Notes: generated by a model not told the origin, from the sequence alone. A stretch of DNA of 64,000 nt from Pseudomonas sp. Root71 (GCF_001429045.1 NZ_LMHY01000022.1:328724-392723), one strand, 5' to 3'; shown: positions 19,483 through 30,931, numbered from the stretch's first letter. Program-made: numbers and translations.

Positions 19483-22400
19483 ATGGATCTCAGCCGTCGT
19501 CAGTTCTTCAAGGTCGCCGGTATCGGCCTTGCAGGCTCTAGCCTGGGCGCGTTGGGCATGGCCCCGACGGTTGCCTTTGCCGAACAGGTGCGTCACTTCA
19601 AGCTCGCCCACACCCATGAAACCCGCAACACCTGTCCGTATTGCTCGGTCGGTTGCGGCTTGATCATGTACAGCCAGGGCGATGCGGCGAAGAATGTCGC
19701 GCAAAACATCATCCACATCGAAGGTGACGCCGACCACCCGGTCAACCGCGGCACCCTGTGCCCCAAAGGCGCGGGCCTGCTGGACTTCATTCACAGCCCC
19801 GGTCGCCTGCAATACCCGCAGGTGCGCAAACCCGGCAGCACCGAATGGACCCGCATCTCCTGGGATGAAGCCCTCGATCGCATCGCCGACCTGATGAAGG
19901 CCGACCGCGACGCCAACTTCATCGAGAAGAACGCCCAGGGCCAAACGGTGAACCGCTGGCTGACCACCGGTTTCCTCGCGGCATCGGCGGCGTCCAACGA
20001 AGCCGGCTACATCACCCACAAAGTGGTGCGCAGTCTCGGCATGCTGGGGTTCGATAACCAGGCGCGTGTCTGACACGGCCCGACGGTGGCAAGTCTTGCC
20101 CCGACGTACGGCCGTGGTGCCATGACCAATACCTGGACCGATATCGCCAATGCGAACCTGGTCCTGGTGATGGGCGGCAACGCAGCAGAAGCGCATCCGT
20201 GCGGCTTCAAATGGGTGACCGAAGCCAAGGCGCACAACAAGGCGCGGCTGATCGTGGTCGACCCGCGTTTTACCCGGACCGCCTCGGTGGCCGACTATTA
20301 CGCGCCGATCCGCACCGGCACCGACATTGCCTTCATGGGCGGGCTGATCAATTACCTGCTGACCGAGGACAAGATCCAGCACGAGTACGTGCGCAACTAC
20401 ACCGACGTGTCGTTCATCGTCAAAGCCGGCTATGGCTTCGAGGACGGGATTTTCAGCGGCTACGACGCGGCCAAGCGTCTCTACACCGACAAGTCCGGCT
20501 GGGGCTATGAACTTGGTGAAGACGGTTTTGCCAAGGTCGACCCGACCCTGCAGGACCCACGTTGCGTCTATCAATTGATGAAGCAGCATTACAGCCGCTA
20601 CACCAGGGAGCTGGCGAGCCAGATCTGCGGCATGCCGGTCGACGCCATGCAGAAAATCTGGGAGGAGATCGCCACCTGCTCGACGCCGGGCAAGACCATG
20701 ACCATCCTCTATGCCCTGGGCTGGACCCAGCACTCGACTGGCGCGCAGATGATTCGCAGCGCGGCGATGGTGCAACTGCTGCTGGGCAACGTCGGTATGC
20801 CGGGCGGCGGCGTGAATGCCTTGCGCGGGCATTCCAACATCCAGGGGCTGACGGACTTGGGCTTGTTGTCCAACTCATTGCCGGGCTACCTCACGCTGCC
20901 CGGCGATGCCGATCAGGATTACAACGCCTACATCGTCAAACGCACGCAAAAACCGTTGCGCCCGGTGCAACTGTCCTACTGGCAGAACTACGGCAAATTC
21001 CACGTCAGCCTGATGAAAGCCTGGTACGGCGCCAACGCCACGGCCGAGAACAACTGGGCCTACGACTACCTGCCGAAACTGGATATTCCCCAGTACGACA
21101 TCCTCAAGGTGTTCGACCTGATGGGCCAGGGCAAGGTCAACGGCTACATGTGCCAGGGCTTCAATCCCATTGCCGCATTACCCGACAAGAACCGGGTGAT
21201 GGTGGCATTGGCGAAGTTGAAGTGGCTGGTGGTGATGGATCCGCTGGCCACCGAGACCTCGGAGTTCTGGCATAAGGTCGGGCCGTACAATGACGTGAAC
21301 AGCGCCGACATCCAGACCGAAGTCATTCGCCTGCCCACCACCTGTTTTGCCGAAGAGGACGGTTCGCTGGTCAACAGCAGCCGCTGGTTGCAATGGCACT
21401 GGAAGGGCGCGGATGGCCCCGGCGAAGCGCGCACCGACATCCGCATCATGAGCGAGCTGTTCCTGCGCCTGCGCCAGCGCTACCAGGCCAATGGCGGCAA
21501 ATACCCCGATCCGATGCTCAAGTTGTCGTGGCCGTACAAGATCCCCGAGGAACCTTCGCCGGAAGAGCTGGCCAAGGAAATCAACGGCTCCGCCACTGCT
21601 GACTTCACCGACGCCACGGGCGCGGCGATCAAGGCCAATGCGCAACTGGCCGGGTTTGGCCAGCTCAAGGATGACGGCAGCACGGCGTCCGGCTGCTGGA
21701 TTTTCTGTGGCAGCTGGACCGAACTGGGCAACCAGATGGCCCGCCGCGACAACAACGACCCATACGGCATGCACCAGCATCAAGGTTGGGCCTGGGCCTG
21801 GCCGGCCAACCGGCGGATTCTCTACAACCGCGCCTCGGCGGACCTGCAAGGCAAACCGTGGGATCCGAAAAAACGCCTGGTGTGGTGGAACGGCAAAACC
21901 TGGGGCGGCACCGATGTGCCGGACTACAAGGCCGACGTGCCGCCGGAAGCGGGGATGAATCCGTTCATCATGAACCCCGAGGGCGTGGCGCGATTCTTCG
22001 CCGTCGACAAGATGAACGAAGGCCCGTTCCCCGAACACTACGAGCCATTCGAGACGCCGATCGGCATCAACCCGCTGCACCCGCAAAACAAGAAAGCCAC
22101 CAGCAACCCGGCGGCACGGATCTTCGATTCGGTGTGGGATTCCCTCGGCGTGGCCAAGGATTACCCGTACGCCGCCACCAGTTACCGGCTGACCGAGCAT
22201 TTCCACTTCTGGAGCAAGCATTGCAAGCTCAACGCGATTACCCAACCGGAGCAATTCGTCGAGATCGGTGAAGTGCTGGCCAAGGAAAAAGGCATCGTCG
22301 CCGGCGACCGGGTGCGGGTCAGCAGCAAGCGCGGTTTCATCGAAGCGGTGGCGGTGGTGACCAAGCGGATTCGTCCGCTGCAGGTCAACAACCAGGTGGT

Positions 22401-22548
22401 GCACCAGATCGGCATTCCGTTGCACTGGGGCTTCACCGGCCTCACGCGCCACGGCTACCTGACCAACACCCTGGTGCCGTTCCTCGGCGATGGCAACACC
22501 CAGACCCCGGAATCCAAGTCATTCCTGGTCAACGTGGAGAAAGTCTAA
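19483..22548 (+). CDS. fdnG: Formate dehydrogenase-N major subunit, selenocysteine-containing
   Basis: The catalytic molybdenum/selenium subunit that oxidises formate to CO2 in the periplasm and passes electrons through FdnH and FdnI to quinone. The twin-arginine signal is LSRRQFFKVAGIG at the N-terminus. A [4Fe-4S] motif is CPYCSVGCGLIM with a later CPKGA. An in-frame TGA at 20071-20073 (residue 197, context QARV-Sec-HGPTVASLAPT) falls exactly where the family has selenocysteine, and the frame continues unbroken to a 1021-residue protein. The selenium machinery follows on the same strand. ATG 19483 has CAGGAG upstream. Automated callers would split the gene at the TGA. Confidence 0.95.
20071..20112 (+). 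promoter_or_regulatory. Bacterial SECIS element of fdnG
   Basis: The UGA codon and the next 40 bases form the SelB-binding hairpin. GGCAAG (20088-20093) pairs with CTTGCC around a tiny apical loop that includes the GU expected for SelB recognition. The lower stem uses CCCGACG/CGACGTACGG-type pairing. Position and CACGGCCC start resemble E. coli fdnG and fdhF. The exact pairing was drawn by eye. Confidence 0.75.
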
Positions 22549-23484
22549 ATGGCCAGCCAAGACATCATCGCCCGTTCGGCCACCACCACAGTCCCGCCTT
22601 CGGTGCGCAACCAGGAGGAAGTCGCCAAGCTGATCGACACCACCAAATGCATCGGCTGCAAGGCCTGCCAGGTCGCCTGTTCGGAATGGAACGAACTGCG
22701 TGACGAAGTCGGTCACAACCATGGCACCTACGACAACCCGCAGGACCTCACCGCCGAAACCTGGACGTTGATGCGCTTCACCGAGCACGAGACCGACGCC
22801 GGTAACCTGGAATGGTTGATCCGCAAGGATGGCTGCATGCACTGCGCCGAACCCGGTTGCCTGGCGGCATGCCCCAGCCCGGGGGCGATCATCAAGCACG
22901 CCAATGGCATCGTCGATTTCGATCAGGATCATTGCATCGGTTGCGGCTATTGCATCACCGGGTGTCCGTTCAACATTCCACGGATCTCGCAAAAGGATCA
23001 CAAGGCCTACAAATGCACCTTGTGCTCGGACCGGGTCGCGGTAGGGCTGGAACCGGCCTGCGTGAAAACCTGCCCGACCGGCGCCATCGTGTTCGGTACC
23101 AAGGACGACATGAAGGAACATGCGGCCGAGCGTATCGTCGACCTCAAGAGCCGGGGCTTTGAAAACGCCGGCCTGTACGACCCCGAAGGCGTCGGCGGTA
23201 CCCACGTGATGTACGTGTTGCACCACGCCGATACGCCAAGGCTGTACGCCGGCTTGCCCGATCACCCGGCGATCAGTCCGTTGGTGGGGCTGTGGAAAGG
23301 CATCAGCAAACCCCTGGCGCTGCTGGCCATGGGCGCAGCGGTGGTGGCCGGGTTCTTCCACTACGTGCGTGTCGGCCCGCAGATCGTCGAAGAGGATGAA
23401 CATCCGCAGCCGCCGGACACCGCCGTGCATGAAGTCGACCCGTCGGTGCACACCTTCGATCCCCGTGGGGAGGGCAGGCCATGA
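22549..23484 (+). CDS. fdnH: Formate dehydrogenase-N iron-sulfur subunit
   Basis: A 311-residue electron-transfer subunit with four [4Fe-4S] clusters. The cysteine groups are [37 protein letters not shown] and CTLCSDR...CVKTCP. A single C-terminal membrane helix (about residues 258-280, [18 protein letters not shown]) anchors it to the periplasmic face of the inner membrane. It starts directly after the fdnG stop (no gap) and overlaps fdnI by four bases, so the three subunits are translated together. Confidence 0.95.
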   Translation: MASQDIIARSATTTVPPSVRNQEEVAKLIDTTKCIGCKACQVACSEWNELRDEVGHNHGTYDNPQDLTAETWTLMRFTEHETDAGNLEWLIRKDGCMHCAEPGCLAACPSPGAIIKHANGIVDFDQDHCIGCGYCITGCPFNIPRISQKDHKAYKCTLCSDRVAVGLEPACVKTCPTGAIVFGTKDDMKEHAAERIVDLKSRGFENAGLYDPEGVGGTHVMYVLHHADTPRLYAGLPDHPAISPLVGLWKGISKPLALLAMGAAVVAGFFHYVRVGPQIVEEDEHPQPPDTAVHEVDPSVHTFDPRGEGRP

Positions 23485-24146
23485 GCAACAAGACGATCCT
23501 GCGCTACACCAGCAACCAGCGCACCAATCACTGGCTGGTGGCGATTCTGTTCCTCATGGCCGGGCTGTCCGGGCTGGCGCTGTTCCACCCGGCGCTGTTC
23601 TGGCTGAGCAACCTGTTCGGCGGCGGGCCATGGACACGTATCCTGCACCCGTTCATGGGCATACTGATGTTCGTGCTGTTCCTCGCACTGGTGTTGCGCT
23701 TCTGGCGCGCCAACTACTTCATCGCCAATGATCGCCTATGGCTAAGGCGCATCGACCGGGTGATGAAAAATGAGGAGGAGGGCGTCCCGCCCATCGGCAA
23801 ATACAACCCCGGGCAGAAGCTGCTGTTCTGGACTTTACTGCTGTGCATGCTGGTGCTGTTGTTCAGCGGGCTGGTGATCTGGCGTGCGTACTTCAGCGAG
23901 TATTTCGGCATCACCGCGATACGCTGGGCGATGTTGCTGCATGCGCTGGCCGGTTTTGTGCTGATCCTGAGCATCATCGTGCACATCTATGCTGGCATCT
24001 GGATCAAGGGCTCGGTCAGCGCCATGTTGCACGGCAGGGTCAGCCGCGACTGGGCCAGGAAACACCACGAACTCTGGTATCGCCAAGTGACTCAAGATGA
24101 GACCCGCGACGAAGCGCCCGAGCGACCGATCACTAAAAAGGGCTGA
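23481..24146 (+). CDS. fdnI: Formate dehydrogenase-N cytochrome b556 subunit
   Basis: A 221-residue di-haem membrane subunit that takes electrons from FdnH to the quinone pool. Four hydrophobic helices start at [20 protein letters not shown]; haem-ligand histidines are visible in TNHW, HPFMG, LLHALAG and VHIYAG, matching FdnI/FdoI. The overlap ATGA with fdnH indicates coupling. A short basic cytoplasmic tail ends the protein. Confidence 0.93.
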   Translation: MSNKTILRYTSNQRTNHWLVAILFLMAGLSGLALFHPALFWLSNLFGGGPWTRILHPFMGILMFVLFLALVLRFWRANYFIANDRLWLRRIDRVMKNEEEGVPPIGKYNPGQKLLFWTLLLCMLVLLFSGLVIWRAYFSEYFGITAIRWAMLLHALAGFVLILSIIVHIYAGIWIKGSVSAMLHGRVSRDWARKHHELWYRQVTQDETRDEAPERPITKKG

Positions 24147-24149
24147 CCT

Positions 24150-25076
24150 TTGCCAACCATCCTGGAACCTGGAGAAATCGAAGCGGCGGCCAGTTCGCCG
24201 CCGTTTCTGTACATGCCACCGCCCAACCTGTTCAACCTGCGTGCCCAGCGCCTGGAAATGCTGGCCAAAGGGCACCCGCTGGCCGACTACCTGCGCCTGA
24301 TCGCCGGGTTGTGCCGGGTGCAGCAACAGGTACTGGACGACCCGCCCTCAAGCGAACCCCTCGACCGACAACGCATCGAGTTGTGCCAGCAACATGGCTT
24401 GCCGCCGTTCGCGGCCGATAGCCTGGCGCGCGAAGACGATTGGCAGCTTTACCTCGATGCCTTGTTGCAGCGCTATAACGCACCGCCACAATCCGCGGTG
24501 GCCGATGCCGTGGACAGCTTGCGCCTGGCCGGTGCCGGGCAGCGTCGTGCCTGGGCGGTGGCACTGGTCAGCGGCCAGTATTCGCTGGTGCCGGCCGCGC
24601 TGGTGCCGTTTCTCGGTGCGGCGCTGCAAACGGCCTGGAGCCACTGGCTGTTGAGTACGCCAAACCTCTCGCTGACCGCCGGCGACAGCCTCAGCCAGTG
24701 CCCGGCCTGTGGCTCGCCGGCCATGGCCGGGGTCATCCGCCATCGCGGCAAGCACAACGGTTTGCGTTACCTGGTCTGTTCGCTGTGCGCCTGCGAGTGG
24801 CATGTGGTGCGGGTCAAGTGCGTGTATTGCGAGCAGAGCAAGGGCCTGGAATACCTCAGCCTTGAAGATGATCGCCATGCCGCCAACCAGGCGCCGTTGC
24901 GCGCCGAAGTCTGCCCTGGTTGCAACAGCTATCTGAAGTTGCTTTATCTGGAGAACGATGCGCACGCCGAAGCGTTGTCGGCCGACCTGTCCAGCCTGAT
25001 GCTCGACATGCGCCTGGCCCAGGACGGTTATCAGCGTCTGGCACCCAATCTGTTGCTGGCGCCGGGAGACGAGTAA
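24150..25076 (+). CDS. fdhE: Formate dehydrogenase accessory protein FdhE
   Basis: A 308-residue cytoplasmic chaperone needed for formation of active formate dehydrogenase-N, probably by promoting sulfur or redox maturation of the active site. The C-terminal half carries four CxxC rubredoxin-like motifs: CPACGSP, CSLCACEW, CVYCEQSK and CPGCNSY, as in E. coli FdhE. The start, TTG at 24150 (ctgaccTTTGCC context), is only three bases after fdnI stop; an ATG at about 24213 within PPFLYMPPP is too far in. The gene is part of the fdn operon. Confidence 0.9.
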   Translation: MPTILEPGEIEAAASSPPFLYMPPPNLFNLRAQRLEMLAKGHPLADYLRLIAGLCRVQQQVLDDPPSSEPLDRQRIELCQQHGLPPFAADSLAREDDWQLYLDALLQRYNAPPQSAVADAVDSLRLAGAGQRRAWAVALVSGQYSLVPAALVPFLGAALQTAWSHWLLSTPNLSLTAGDSLSQCPACGSPAMAGVIRHRGKHNGLRYLVCSLCACEWHVVRVKCVYCEQSKGLEYLSLEDDRHAANQAPLRAEVCPGCNSYLKLLYLENDAHAEALSADLSSLMLDMRLAQDGYQRLAPNLLLAPGDE

Positions 25077-25127
25077 CCGCAGCGTCTACACTCTGGCGCG
25101 AGGGTCATTCGTTATCAGGAGCGCCAG

Positions 25128-26558
25128 ATGTCTGCACGCAGTGCCAGCCAACCCCTGCGTCTACCTTCCATCGACAGTCTGTTGCGCCACCCGGCGTGCC
25201 AGCCGTTGGCCGAGCGCTATGGGCGCGAGGCCTTGCTGACCACCTTGCGGTTATTGCTGGATGAATTGCGCGAAGGGGTACGACAGGGTTTGCTCGAAGC
25301 TGTTGAAGTCAGCCCTGATGTACTGGCGGGCAGGGTCGGCGAGCGACTGGCAACCCAGCATCGCAGCCATGTGCGCCGGGTGTTCAACCTCACCGGTACG
25401 GTCTTGCACACCAACCTCGGCCGGGCGCTGTTGCCAGAGGAGGCGATTGAAGCGGTGCAAATGGCCGCGCGCTATCCGCTCAACCTCGAGTTCGACCTGC
25501 ATAGCGGCAAGCGCGGAGACCGCGACGACCTGATCGAAAATTTGATTCGCGAGCTGACCGGCGCCGAAGCAGTGACCGTGGTCAACAACAATGCCGCGGC
25601 GGTGCTCCTGACCCTCAACAGCCTGGGCGCGCGCAAGGAAGGGATTATCTCCCGGGGCGAACTGATTGAAATCGGCGGCGCCTTCCGCATCCCCGATATC
25701 ATGGCCCGCGCCGGAGTGAAGCTGATTGAGGTCGGCACCACCAATCGCACCCATGCCCGCGACTACGAGGCTGCCATCGGCCCGCGCAGCGGCTTGATCA
25801 TGCGCGTGCATGCGAGCAACTACAGCATTCAAGGGTTCACCACCAGCGTGCCGACTGCCGAACTGGCGCAACTGGCCCATCTGCACGGTTTGCCTCTGCT
25901 TGAAGACCTCGGCAGCGGCAGTCTGCTGGACTTGTCCCGCTGGGGCTTGCCGCCGGAGCCGACAGTGCGCCAGGCCCTGCTCGATGGCGCGGACATCGTC
26001 ACCTTCAGTGGCGACAAACTGCTCGGCGGGCCACAGGCCGGGGTGATTGTCGGCCGCAAGGAACTGATCGCCAGGATCAAGAAAAATCCCCTCAAGCGGG
26101 CGCTGCGCGTCGACAAGATGACCCTGGCCGCCCTGGAAGCGGTGCTGGGTTTGTACCGCAATCCGGACCGGTTGGCCGAGCGTTTGCCGAGCCTGCGCCT
26201 GCTGACTCGGCCACAGGCCGATATCCTCGCCCAGGCCGAGCGTTTGCGACCGTGGCTGGCCCAGGTGCTGGGTGACGGCTGGAGCGTCAGTGCCATGCCG
26301 GCGCTGGGTATGATCGGCAGCGGCAGCCAACCGGTGGCGCGGCTGGCCAGCGCCGCGCTGTGTCTGCGCCCGCTGACCTCCAAGCGCTTGCGCGGGCGTT
26401 CGCTGTTGACGCTGGAAGAGGCCTTTCGCGCCTTGCCGATTGCGGTCCTGGGGCGCATCGACGATGACGCCCTGTGGCTGGACCTGCGGCAACTGGACGA
26501 CGAACCGGCATGGCTGGCGCAGCTCGATCAATTACAGGTGGAGGGCCGGGCAGGGTGA
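25128..26558 (+). CDS. selA: L-seryl-tRNA(Sec) selenium transferase
   Basis: A 476-residue PLP enzyme that converts Ser-tRNA(Sec) to Sec-tRNA(Sec) using selenophosphate. N-terminal [17 protein letters not shown] and [18 protein letters not shown] are SelA signatures. The PLP lysine is at residue 297 in [19 protein letters not shown] precedes ATG 25128. It overlaps selB by four bases (GTGA). selD, which makes selenophosphate, is not in the window and must lie elsewhere. Confidence 0.95.
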   Translation: MSARSASQPLRLPSIDSLLRHPACQPLAERYGREALLTTLRLLLDELREGVRQGLLEAVEVSPDVLAGRVGERLATQHRSHVRRVFNLTGTVLHTNLGRALLPEEAIEAVQMAARYPLNLEFDLHSGKRGDRDDLIENLIRELTGAEAVTVVNNNAAAVLLTLNSLGARKEGIISRGELIEIGGAFRIPDIMARAGVKLIEVGTTNRTHARDYEAAIGPRSGLIMRVHASNYSIQGFTTSVPTAELAQLAHLHGLPLLEDLGSGSLLDLSRWGLPPEPTVRQALLDGADIVTFSGDKLLGGPQAGVIVGRKELIARIKKNPLKRALRVDKMTLAALEAVLGLYRNPDRLAERLPSLRLLTRPQADILAQAERLRPWLAQVLGDGWSVSAMPALGMIGSGSQPVARLASAALCLRPLTSKRLRGRSLLTLEEAFRALPIAVLGRIDDDALWLDLRQLDDEPAWLAQLDQLQVEGRAG

Positions 26559-28462
26559 TTGTCGGCACCGCAGGGCACATCGACCATGGCAAGACGGCGC
26601 TGCTCCAGGCGTTGACCGGTCAGGCGGGTGACCGTCGCCGCGAAGAGCGCGAGCGCGGCATGACCATCGACCTCGGCTACCTGTATGCCGCGCTGGAGAC
26701 GGATGCGCCGCTGACCGGTTTCATCGACGTTCCGGGCCATGAGCGCTTCACCCACAACATGCTGGCCGGGGCGCAGGGCATCGATCTGGTGTTGCTGGTG
26801 GTGGCCGCCGATGACGGGGTGATGCCGCAGACCCGCGAGCACCTGGCGATTGTCCAGCTATTGGGTATCCCTCGGGCACTGGTGGCGATCAGCAAGTGCG
26901 ACCGGGTCGACAGCGCCCGGGTACAGGAGGTGCGCGATCAGGTCCGCACCTTGTTGGCGCCCGGGCCGTATGCCGATGCACCGCTGATTGCGCTGTCGAG
27001 CCTGACGGGCGAGGGCATCGAAACCCTGCGCCAACAATTGCTGCAAGCCCAGCGCGGAGTGCAGCAGCGCAGCACCGAAGGTGGTTTTCGCCTGGCGATC
27101 GACCGGGCCTTCAGCGTGGCCGGGGCCGGTATCGTGGTCACCGGCACGGCGCTGTCCGGTCAGGTCGCGGTGGGCGATACCCTGCTGTTGGGGCCACAAG
27201 GCAAACCGGTGCGCGTTCGCGGCCTGCACGCGCAAAACCAGGCCGCCGGCCACGCCTTGGCCGGCCAGCGCGTGGCGTTGAACCTGAGTGCCGAACGGCT
27301 GGCCCTGGAGCATATCCATCGCGGCCATTGGTTACTCGCCGAAGCCCTGTATGCGCCCACCCAGCGCCTGGACATCGACATGCAGTTGCTAGCCACCGAA
27401 CCCCGCGCCTTCGAGCACTTTCAACCGGTGCACGTACACTTCGGCACCCTGGACGTCACCGGTCGAGTCGCCTTGCTCGAAGGCGCCAGCCTGGCACCGG
27501 GTGAGCGGATGCTGGCGCAACTGCTGCTCAATACACCGGTGCATGCGGTGAAAGGCGATCCGCTGATCCTGCGCGACCAGAGTGCCCAACGCACCCTTGG
27601 CGGCGGCCGGGTGCTCGACCCGTTTGCTCCCACTCGGCAACGCCGCAGCCCCGAACGATTGGCGCAGCTGCATGCATTGGTGAACAGCGCAACGCTGGAG
27701 GATGTTTTGCCGGCATTGCTGGCCAATAGCGACACAGGGCTCGATCCACAGCGCCTGGCGCGACAGTTCAACCGACCGCGCAGCAGTTGGGTGTTGCCCG
27801 CTGACGTGCGCCTGATCGATACCCGCCAAGGCCCATTGCTGTTCAGTGCCAGCCGTTGGGAAGCCTTGAAATCGCCTTTAGTGGAGCAACTCGCGCGTTT
27901 CCATGAACTCGAACCGGACCAGATGGGCCCGGATCGGGACCGCCTGCGCCGATTCACCGGCAGTACTTTGGAACGCCCAACGTTTATCAGCCTGCTCGAC
28001 GAGTTGTTGGCCAGCGGCGACATCGCCAGCAGCGGACCGTGGTTGCACCTGCCCGGGCATCAGGTGCGCTTGAGCGAAGAGGACGAAGCCCTGTGGCTAG
28101 AATTGCAGCCGCTTTTCGAACAGGCCGGATTCGACCCGCCCTGGGTGCGTAACCTGGGGCATGACGAAGCGACCGTCCGCGCATTGCTACGCAAGATGGC
28201 GCGTCTGGGCTTGATGCACCAGGTGGTGCGCGATCTGTTTTACCCCGACAACATGATTCGCCGATTGACGGCTATGCTGTTGCAGCTGGCGGACGCCAAC
28301 CCGGTGATCCAGGTGGCGGCATTTCGGGATGCGGTGGGTCTGGGGCGCAAGCGCAGCATTCAGATACTGGAGTACTTTGACCGTATCGGTCTGACACGAC
28401 GCTTGGGTGATCGCCGGCAGATTCGCCTGGACAGTGCGTTGGCCCAGCACATAGAGCACTGA
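26555..28462 (+). CDS. selB: Selenocysteine-specific elongation factor SelB
   Basis: A 635-residue GTPase that brings Sec-tRNA(Sec) to UGA codons marked by a SECIS hairpin. G1 is [14 protein letters not shown]3 is DVPGHERF, G4 is SKCDRVD. C-terminal winged-helix repeats (about 380-635, for example [32 protein letters not shown]) bind the SECIS. The start is a GTG at 26555 overlapping the selA stop, with GGAGGG and GGG upstream. The frame extends up to 26474 but only within selA. Confidence 0.95.
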   Translation: MIVGTAGHIDHGKTALLQALTGQAGDRRREERERGMTIDLGYLYAALETDAPLTGFIDVPGHERFTHNMLAGAQGIDLVLLVVAADDGVMPQTREHLAIVQLLGIPRALVAISKCDRVDSARVQEVRDQVRTLLAPGPYADAPLIALSSLTGEGIETLRQQLLQAQRGVQQRSTEGGFRLAIDRAFSVAGAGIVVTGTALSGQVAVGDTLLLGPQGKPVRVRGLHAQNQAAGHALAGQRVALNLSAERLALEHIHRGHWLLAEALYAPTQRLDIDMQLLATEPRAFEHFQPVHVHFGTLDVTGRVALLEGASLAPGERMLAQLLLNTPVHAVKGDPLILRDQSAQRTLGGGRVLDPFAPTRQRRSPERLAQLHALVNSATLEDVLPALLANSDTGLDPQRLARQFNRPRSSWVLPADVRLIDTRQGPLLFSASRWEALKSPLVEQLARFHELEPDQMGPDRDRLRRFTGSTLERPTFISLLDELLASGDIASSGPWLHLPGHQVRLSEEDEALWLELQPLFEQAGFDPPWVRNLGHDEATVRALLRKMARLGLMHQVVRDLFYPDNMIRRLTAMLLQLADANPVIQVAAFRDAVGLGRKRSIQILEYFDRIGLTRRLGDRRQIRLDSALAQHIEH

Positions 28463-28481
28463 TTCAAAGACATGATTTCAA

Positions 28482-28577
28482 GGAAGGCAATCGCGCCCGG
28501 TGGCGCGGCCGGGCTTCAAACCCGGTTGGGGACGGCATCCGTTCCCGGGCAGGTTCGACTCCGGCTGCCTTCCGCCA
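28482..28577 (+). tRNA. selC: tRNA-Sec (anticodon TCA)
   Basis: A 96-base tRNA with CCA encoded. The acceptor stem is GGAAGGCA with TGCCTTCC and GCCA; anticodon loop CTTCAAA puts TCA at 28516-28518, which reads UGA. The long variable arm (GGGGACGGCATCCGTTCCC) and the T loop GGTTCGACTCC match bacterial tRNA-Sec. It begins 19 bases after selB, so it is likely transcribed with the operon, and ends eight bases before the convergent oprD stop. Confidence 0.96.
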
Positions 28578-28585
28578 CTTCCCGG

Positions 28586-29914
28586 TCAGAACGGCCCGAA
28601 GTCCAACGGGTACTGGATGACCACGTACACCCGGTCGATGTCGTCGCCTGCCTGGGCCGCGTTCGCCCGGTGCGACACATGGGACAATTGCAACGACAAG
28701 CCCTTCGCCGCCCCGGACTGCACGACGTAGTGCAGGTCGATGTCGCGCTCCCAGTGTTTGCCCCCATCACCCTGTTGCGGCACGAAGGTGCCGGTCGCCG
28801 GGTCGAACGGGTTGTAGGCCCCGCCTTGCGGCGCATGGGTGCCGTCGATCTGGTCGCCGGTGACGTAACGGGTCATGAACTTCAGGCCGGGTATCCCGAA
28901 GGTGGCCAGGTCCAGGTCGTAACGCGCCTGCCAGGAGCGTTCGCGGGCGCCGTTGAAGTCGGCGTATTTGATCGAGTTGGCCAGGTAGATGGAGTCGCCA
29001 CCGACAAAATCGAACGGCGTATCACCGTTGATCTTCTGATAGGCCAGGGTGAAACCATGGGCGCCCAGCGTGTATCGGCCGGACAGGCTGTACGCAGTAT
29101 TGTCGATGGCACCGGCCAGCGCCTGACCGGTGTCCCGGGTGTGATAGAGGTTGGCGTCGAGGAACACCTCGGACTGCTTGAAGTGCAGATTGCCGTAGTA
29201 CTGATGCCAGGTGTCGGTCAGATCCGAGGCATACAGGGCGCCGCCAACCGGGCTTTGGGTAAACAGGTCGGCGCCGACAAACGAAATGCCGCCGGCCTCG
29301 GTGTTGGCGCCATAACCGAAAAAGTTGCCCTTGCCTGACGCACTGTCCTGATTCTTGAACGCCGTGAAGTGGCCGGCCTGCAGGTTCATTCCGTCGATTT
29401 CGCGGCTGTCGAACAGAAAACCGGTGGCGTACTCCGGTTGCAGGCGTTTGTCCGCGGTGTCGAACACCGGGCTTTCGACCTCCATTTCACCAAACGCCAG
29501 GGTGGTGTTCGAGGCCTTGAGCTTGATCGCGCCGCCACCGCCGGAGTAGTTACTTTCGCTACGACCGTCACTGCCCACGGGCAGTAATCCGGTCCCGGAA
29601 TGGCCTTTGCCGCTATCGAGTTTCAACCCCAGAAAGGCATGGGCATCGAGGCCGAAGCCGACGGTACCCGGCGTGAAACCGGATTCAAAAGCGCTGATAA
29701 AACCTTGAGCCCATTCAGCCTTGTAGCTCTTGCCGGATGGCGAGGGCGATCGATAGTCGCTGTTCAGATAGAAGTTTCGGCTGAGCACGCCAAGGGTCGC
29801 GCCCTCGAAAAATCCTACGCTGTCTTTCGCCGATTCCTCGGCCAGTGCGTGGGTTGCCAGCAGGCAGCAGCACAGGGCAATGGCCGCCCTGGATTCTTGC
29901 GGGGAAAAGATCAT
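28586..29914 (-). CDS. OprD-family outer-membrane porin
   Basis: A 442-residue porin precursor. The signal peptide is IALCCCLLATHALA (about residues 11-25), and the mature start FFEGATLGVLSRNFYLNSDYR is the OprD-family plug/strand pattern. Later KFMTRYVTGDQIDG and the C-terminal YVVIQYPLDFGPF, ending in Phe, fit a beta-barrel inserted by BamA. Substrate (basic amino acid, aromatic acid or other small anion) cannot be read. The frame continues to 29974, but ATG 29914 places the signal peptide correctly. Confidence 0.88.
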   Translation of the reverse strand: MIFSPQESRAAIALCCCLLATHALAEESAKDSVGFFEGATLGVLSRNFYLNSDYRSPSPSGKSYKAEWAQGFISAFESGFTPGTVGFGLDAHAFLGLKLDSGKGHSGTGLLPVGSDGRSESNYSGGGGAIKLKASNTTLAFGEMEVESPVFDTADKRLQPEYATGFLFDSREIDGMNLQAGHFTAFKNQDSASGKGNFFGYGANTEAGGISFVGADLFTQSPVGGALYASDLTDTWHQYYGNLHFKQSEVFLDANLYHTRDTGQALAGAIDNTAYSLSGRYTLGAHGFTLAYQKINGDTPFDFVGGDSIYLANSIKYADFNGARERSWQARYDLDLATFGIPGLKFMTRYVTGDQIDGTHAPQGGAYNPFDPATGTFVPQQGDGGKHWERDIDLHYVVQSGAAKGLSLQLSHVSHRANAAQAGDDIDRVYVVIQYPLDFGPF

Positions 29915-30427
29915 CAATGGGTCACCACAGGGGCAGGGTTTTGCCGGGTACTGCCTTTGCAATGACCATGACACTGTCCTTAGGGGGGAGTGAGGACGTG
30001 ATGGTTACGTAGATCGGGTCGGGAATATTGAGTCGGTGTGCTGTCTTTTGATGCCTTTTGTCCCGCCGGTCGTTGCTGGTGTCGATCGACCTGAGTGAGA
30101 TCCATTACTCCTAGCAAAAATTGTGTGTTGGCGTAACCAGATTTGATTATCCCGCTCTAGTCCTACAAATTAACTTCTCTTTTGCTGATTGGTCATGTAG
30201 GAAACTTCCGAAAGTGCTAGAGGGGGATGGAGAATTAACTTCAGATGCTTCATCGTTTATAGACAGAGAGACAAAAGTTGTCGCTTGGAGTTGCGGCTTC
30301 TATGCATTGAAAGGAATTTAAGGGCTGTGGATGGCAACTCTGCGTATAGAGTTGATCGCCGTTCTGGATTCCAGTCTTATTTATCTTCGTGATGGTTGTT
30401 ACAGTTGCGCGGGTGTCAGGAGGAATG
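29915..30427. other. AT-rich intergenic region upstream of the T6SS operon
   Basis: A 513-base gap between the divergent oprD and tssB genes. It is clearly AT-richer than its surroundings (30110-30320). One open frame (30121-30321, TTG start) has no ribosome site or family resemblance and is not called. The stretch presumably holds both promoters; no exact sigma-54 or sigma-70 match was found by eye. Confidence 0.5.
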
Positions 30428-30931
30428 ATGACTGCAAGTAGTTTTCAAAACGAAGTGCCCAAGGCTCGAGTTAATATCAAGCTCGATTTGCACACGGGTG
30501 GCGCACAGAAAAAAGTCGAATTGCCGCTTAAGTTGATGGTGATGGGCGACTACAGCAACGGTAAGGAACAGCGCCCGCTGTCCGCAAGAAACAAAATGAA
30601 CATTGACAAGAATAATTTCGACAGTGTTTTGTCCGAGTATTCACCAAGCCTGAAGCTGGCGGTGGAAAACACACTGGTCAATGACCACTGCGACACCTCT
30701 GTGGAATTGAGTTTCCGGGCCATGAAAGACTTTGAACCGGAACAGGTGGCGCGGCAGATTCCGCAGTTGCGCGCACTGTTGGCCATGCGCAACCTGCTGC
30801 GCGATCTCAAGTCGAACCTGCTGGACAACGCGACCTTTCGGCACGAACTGGAGCGCATCCTCAAGGATGATGCGCTGAGTGACGAACTGCGTGCCGAACT
30901 GGCTGCCCTGGCTCCAAAAGAAGTTCGTTAA
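30428..30931 (+). CDS. tssB: Type VI secretion sheath small subunit TssB (VipA)
   Basis: A 167-residue protein forming, with TssC, the contractile sheath. The conserved RVNIKLDLHTGGAQKKVELPLKL start and LMVMGDY, FDSVLSEYSPSL and FRAMKDFEPEQVARQIPQL motifs are present. Of two adjacent ATG codons, 30428 is chosen because AGGAGG (30418-30423) is spaced better; 30425 is the alternative. It is the first gene of the cluster and is 34 bases upstream of tssC. Confidence 0.93.
   Translation: MTASSFQNEVPKARVNIKLDLHTGGAQKKVELPLKLMVMGDYSNGKEQRPLSARNKMNIDKNNFDSVLSEYSPSLKLAVENTLVNDHCDTSVELSFRAMKDFEPEQVARQIPQLRALLAMRNLLRDLKSNLLDNATFRHELERILKDDALSDELRAELAALAPKEVR

Noticed and set aside
20071..20073. Nonsense mutation in fdnG
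   Set aside because: The TGA is at the conserved selenocysteine site, followed by a SECIS-like hairpin, and selA, selB and selC are present.
30121..30321. Possible 66-residue gene upstream of tssB
   Set aside because: TTG start without a ribosome site, AT-rich promoter-like sequence and no recognisable family.
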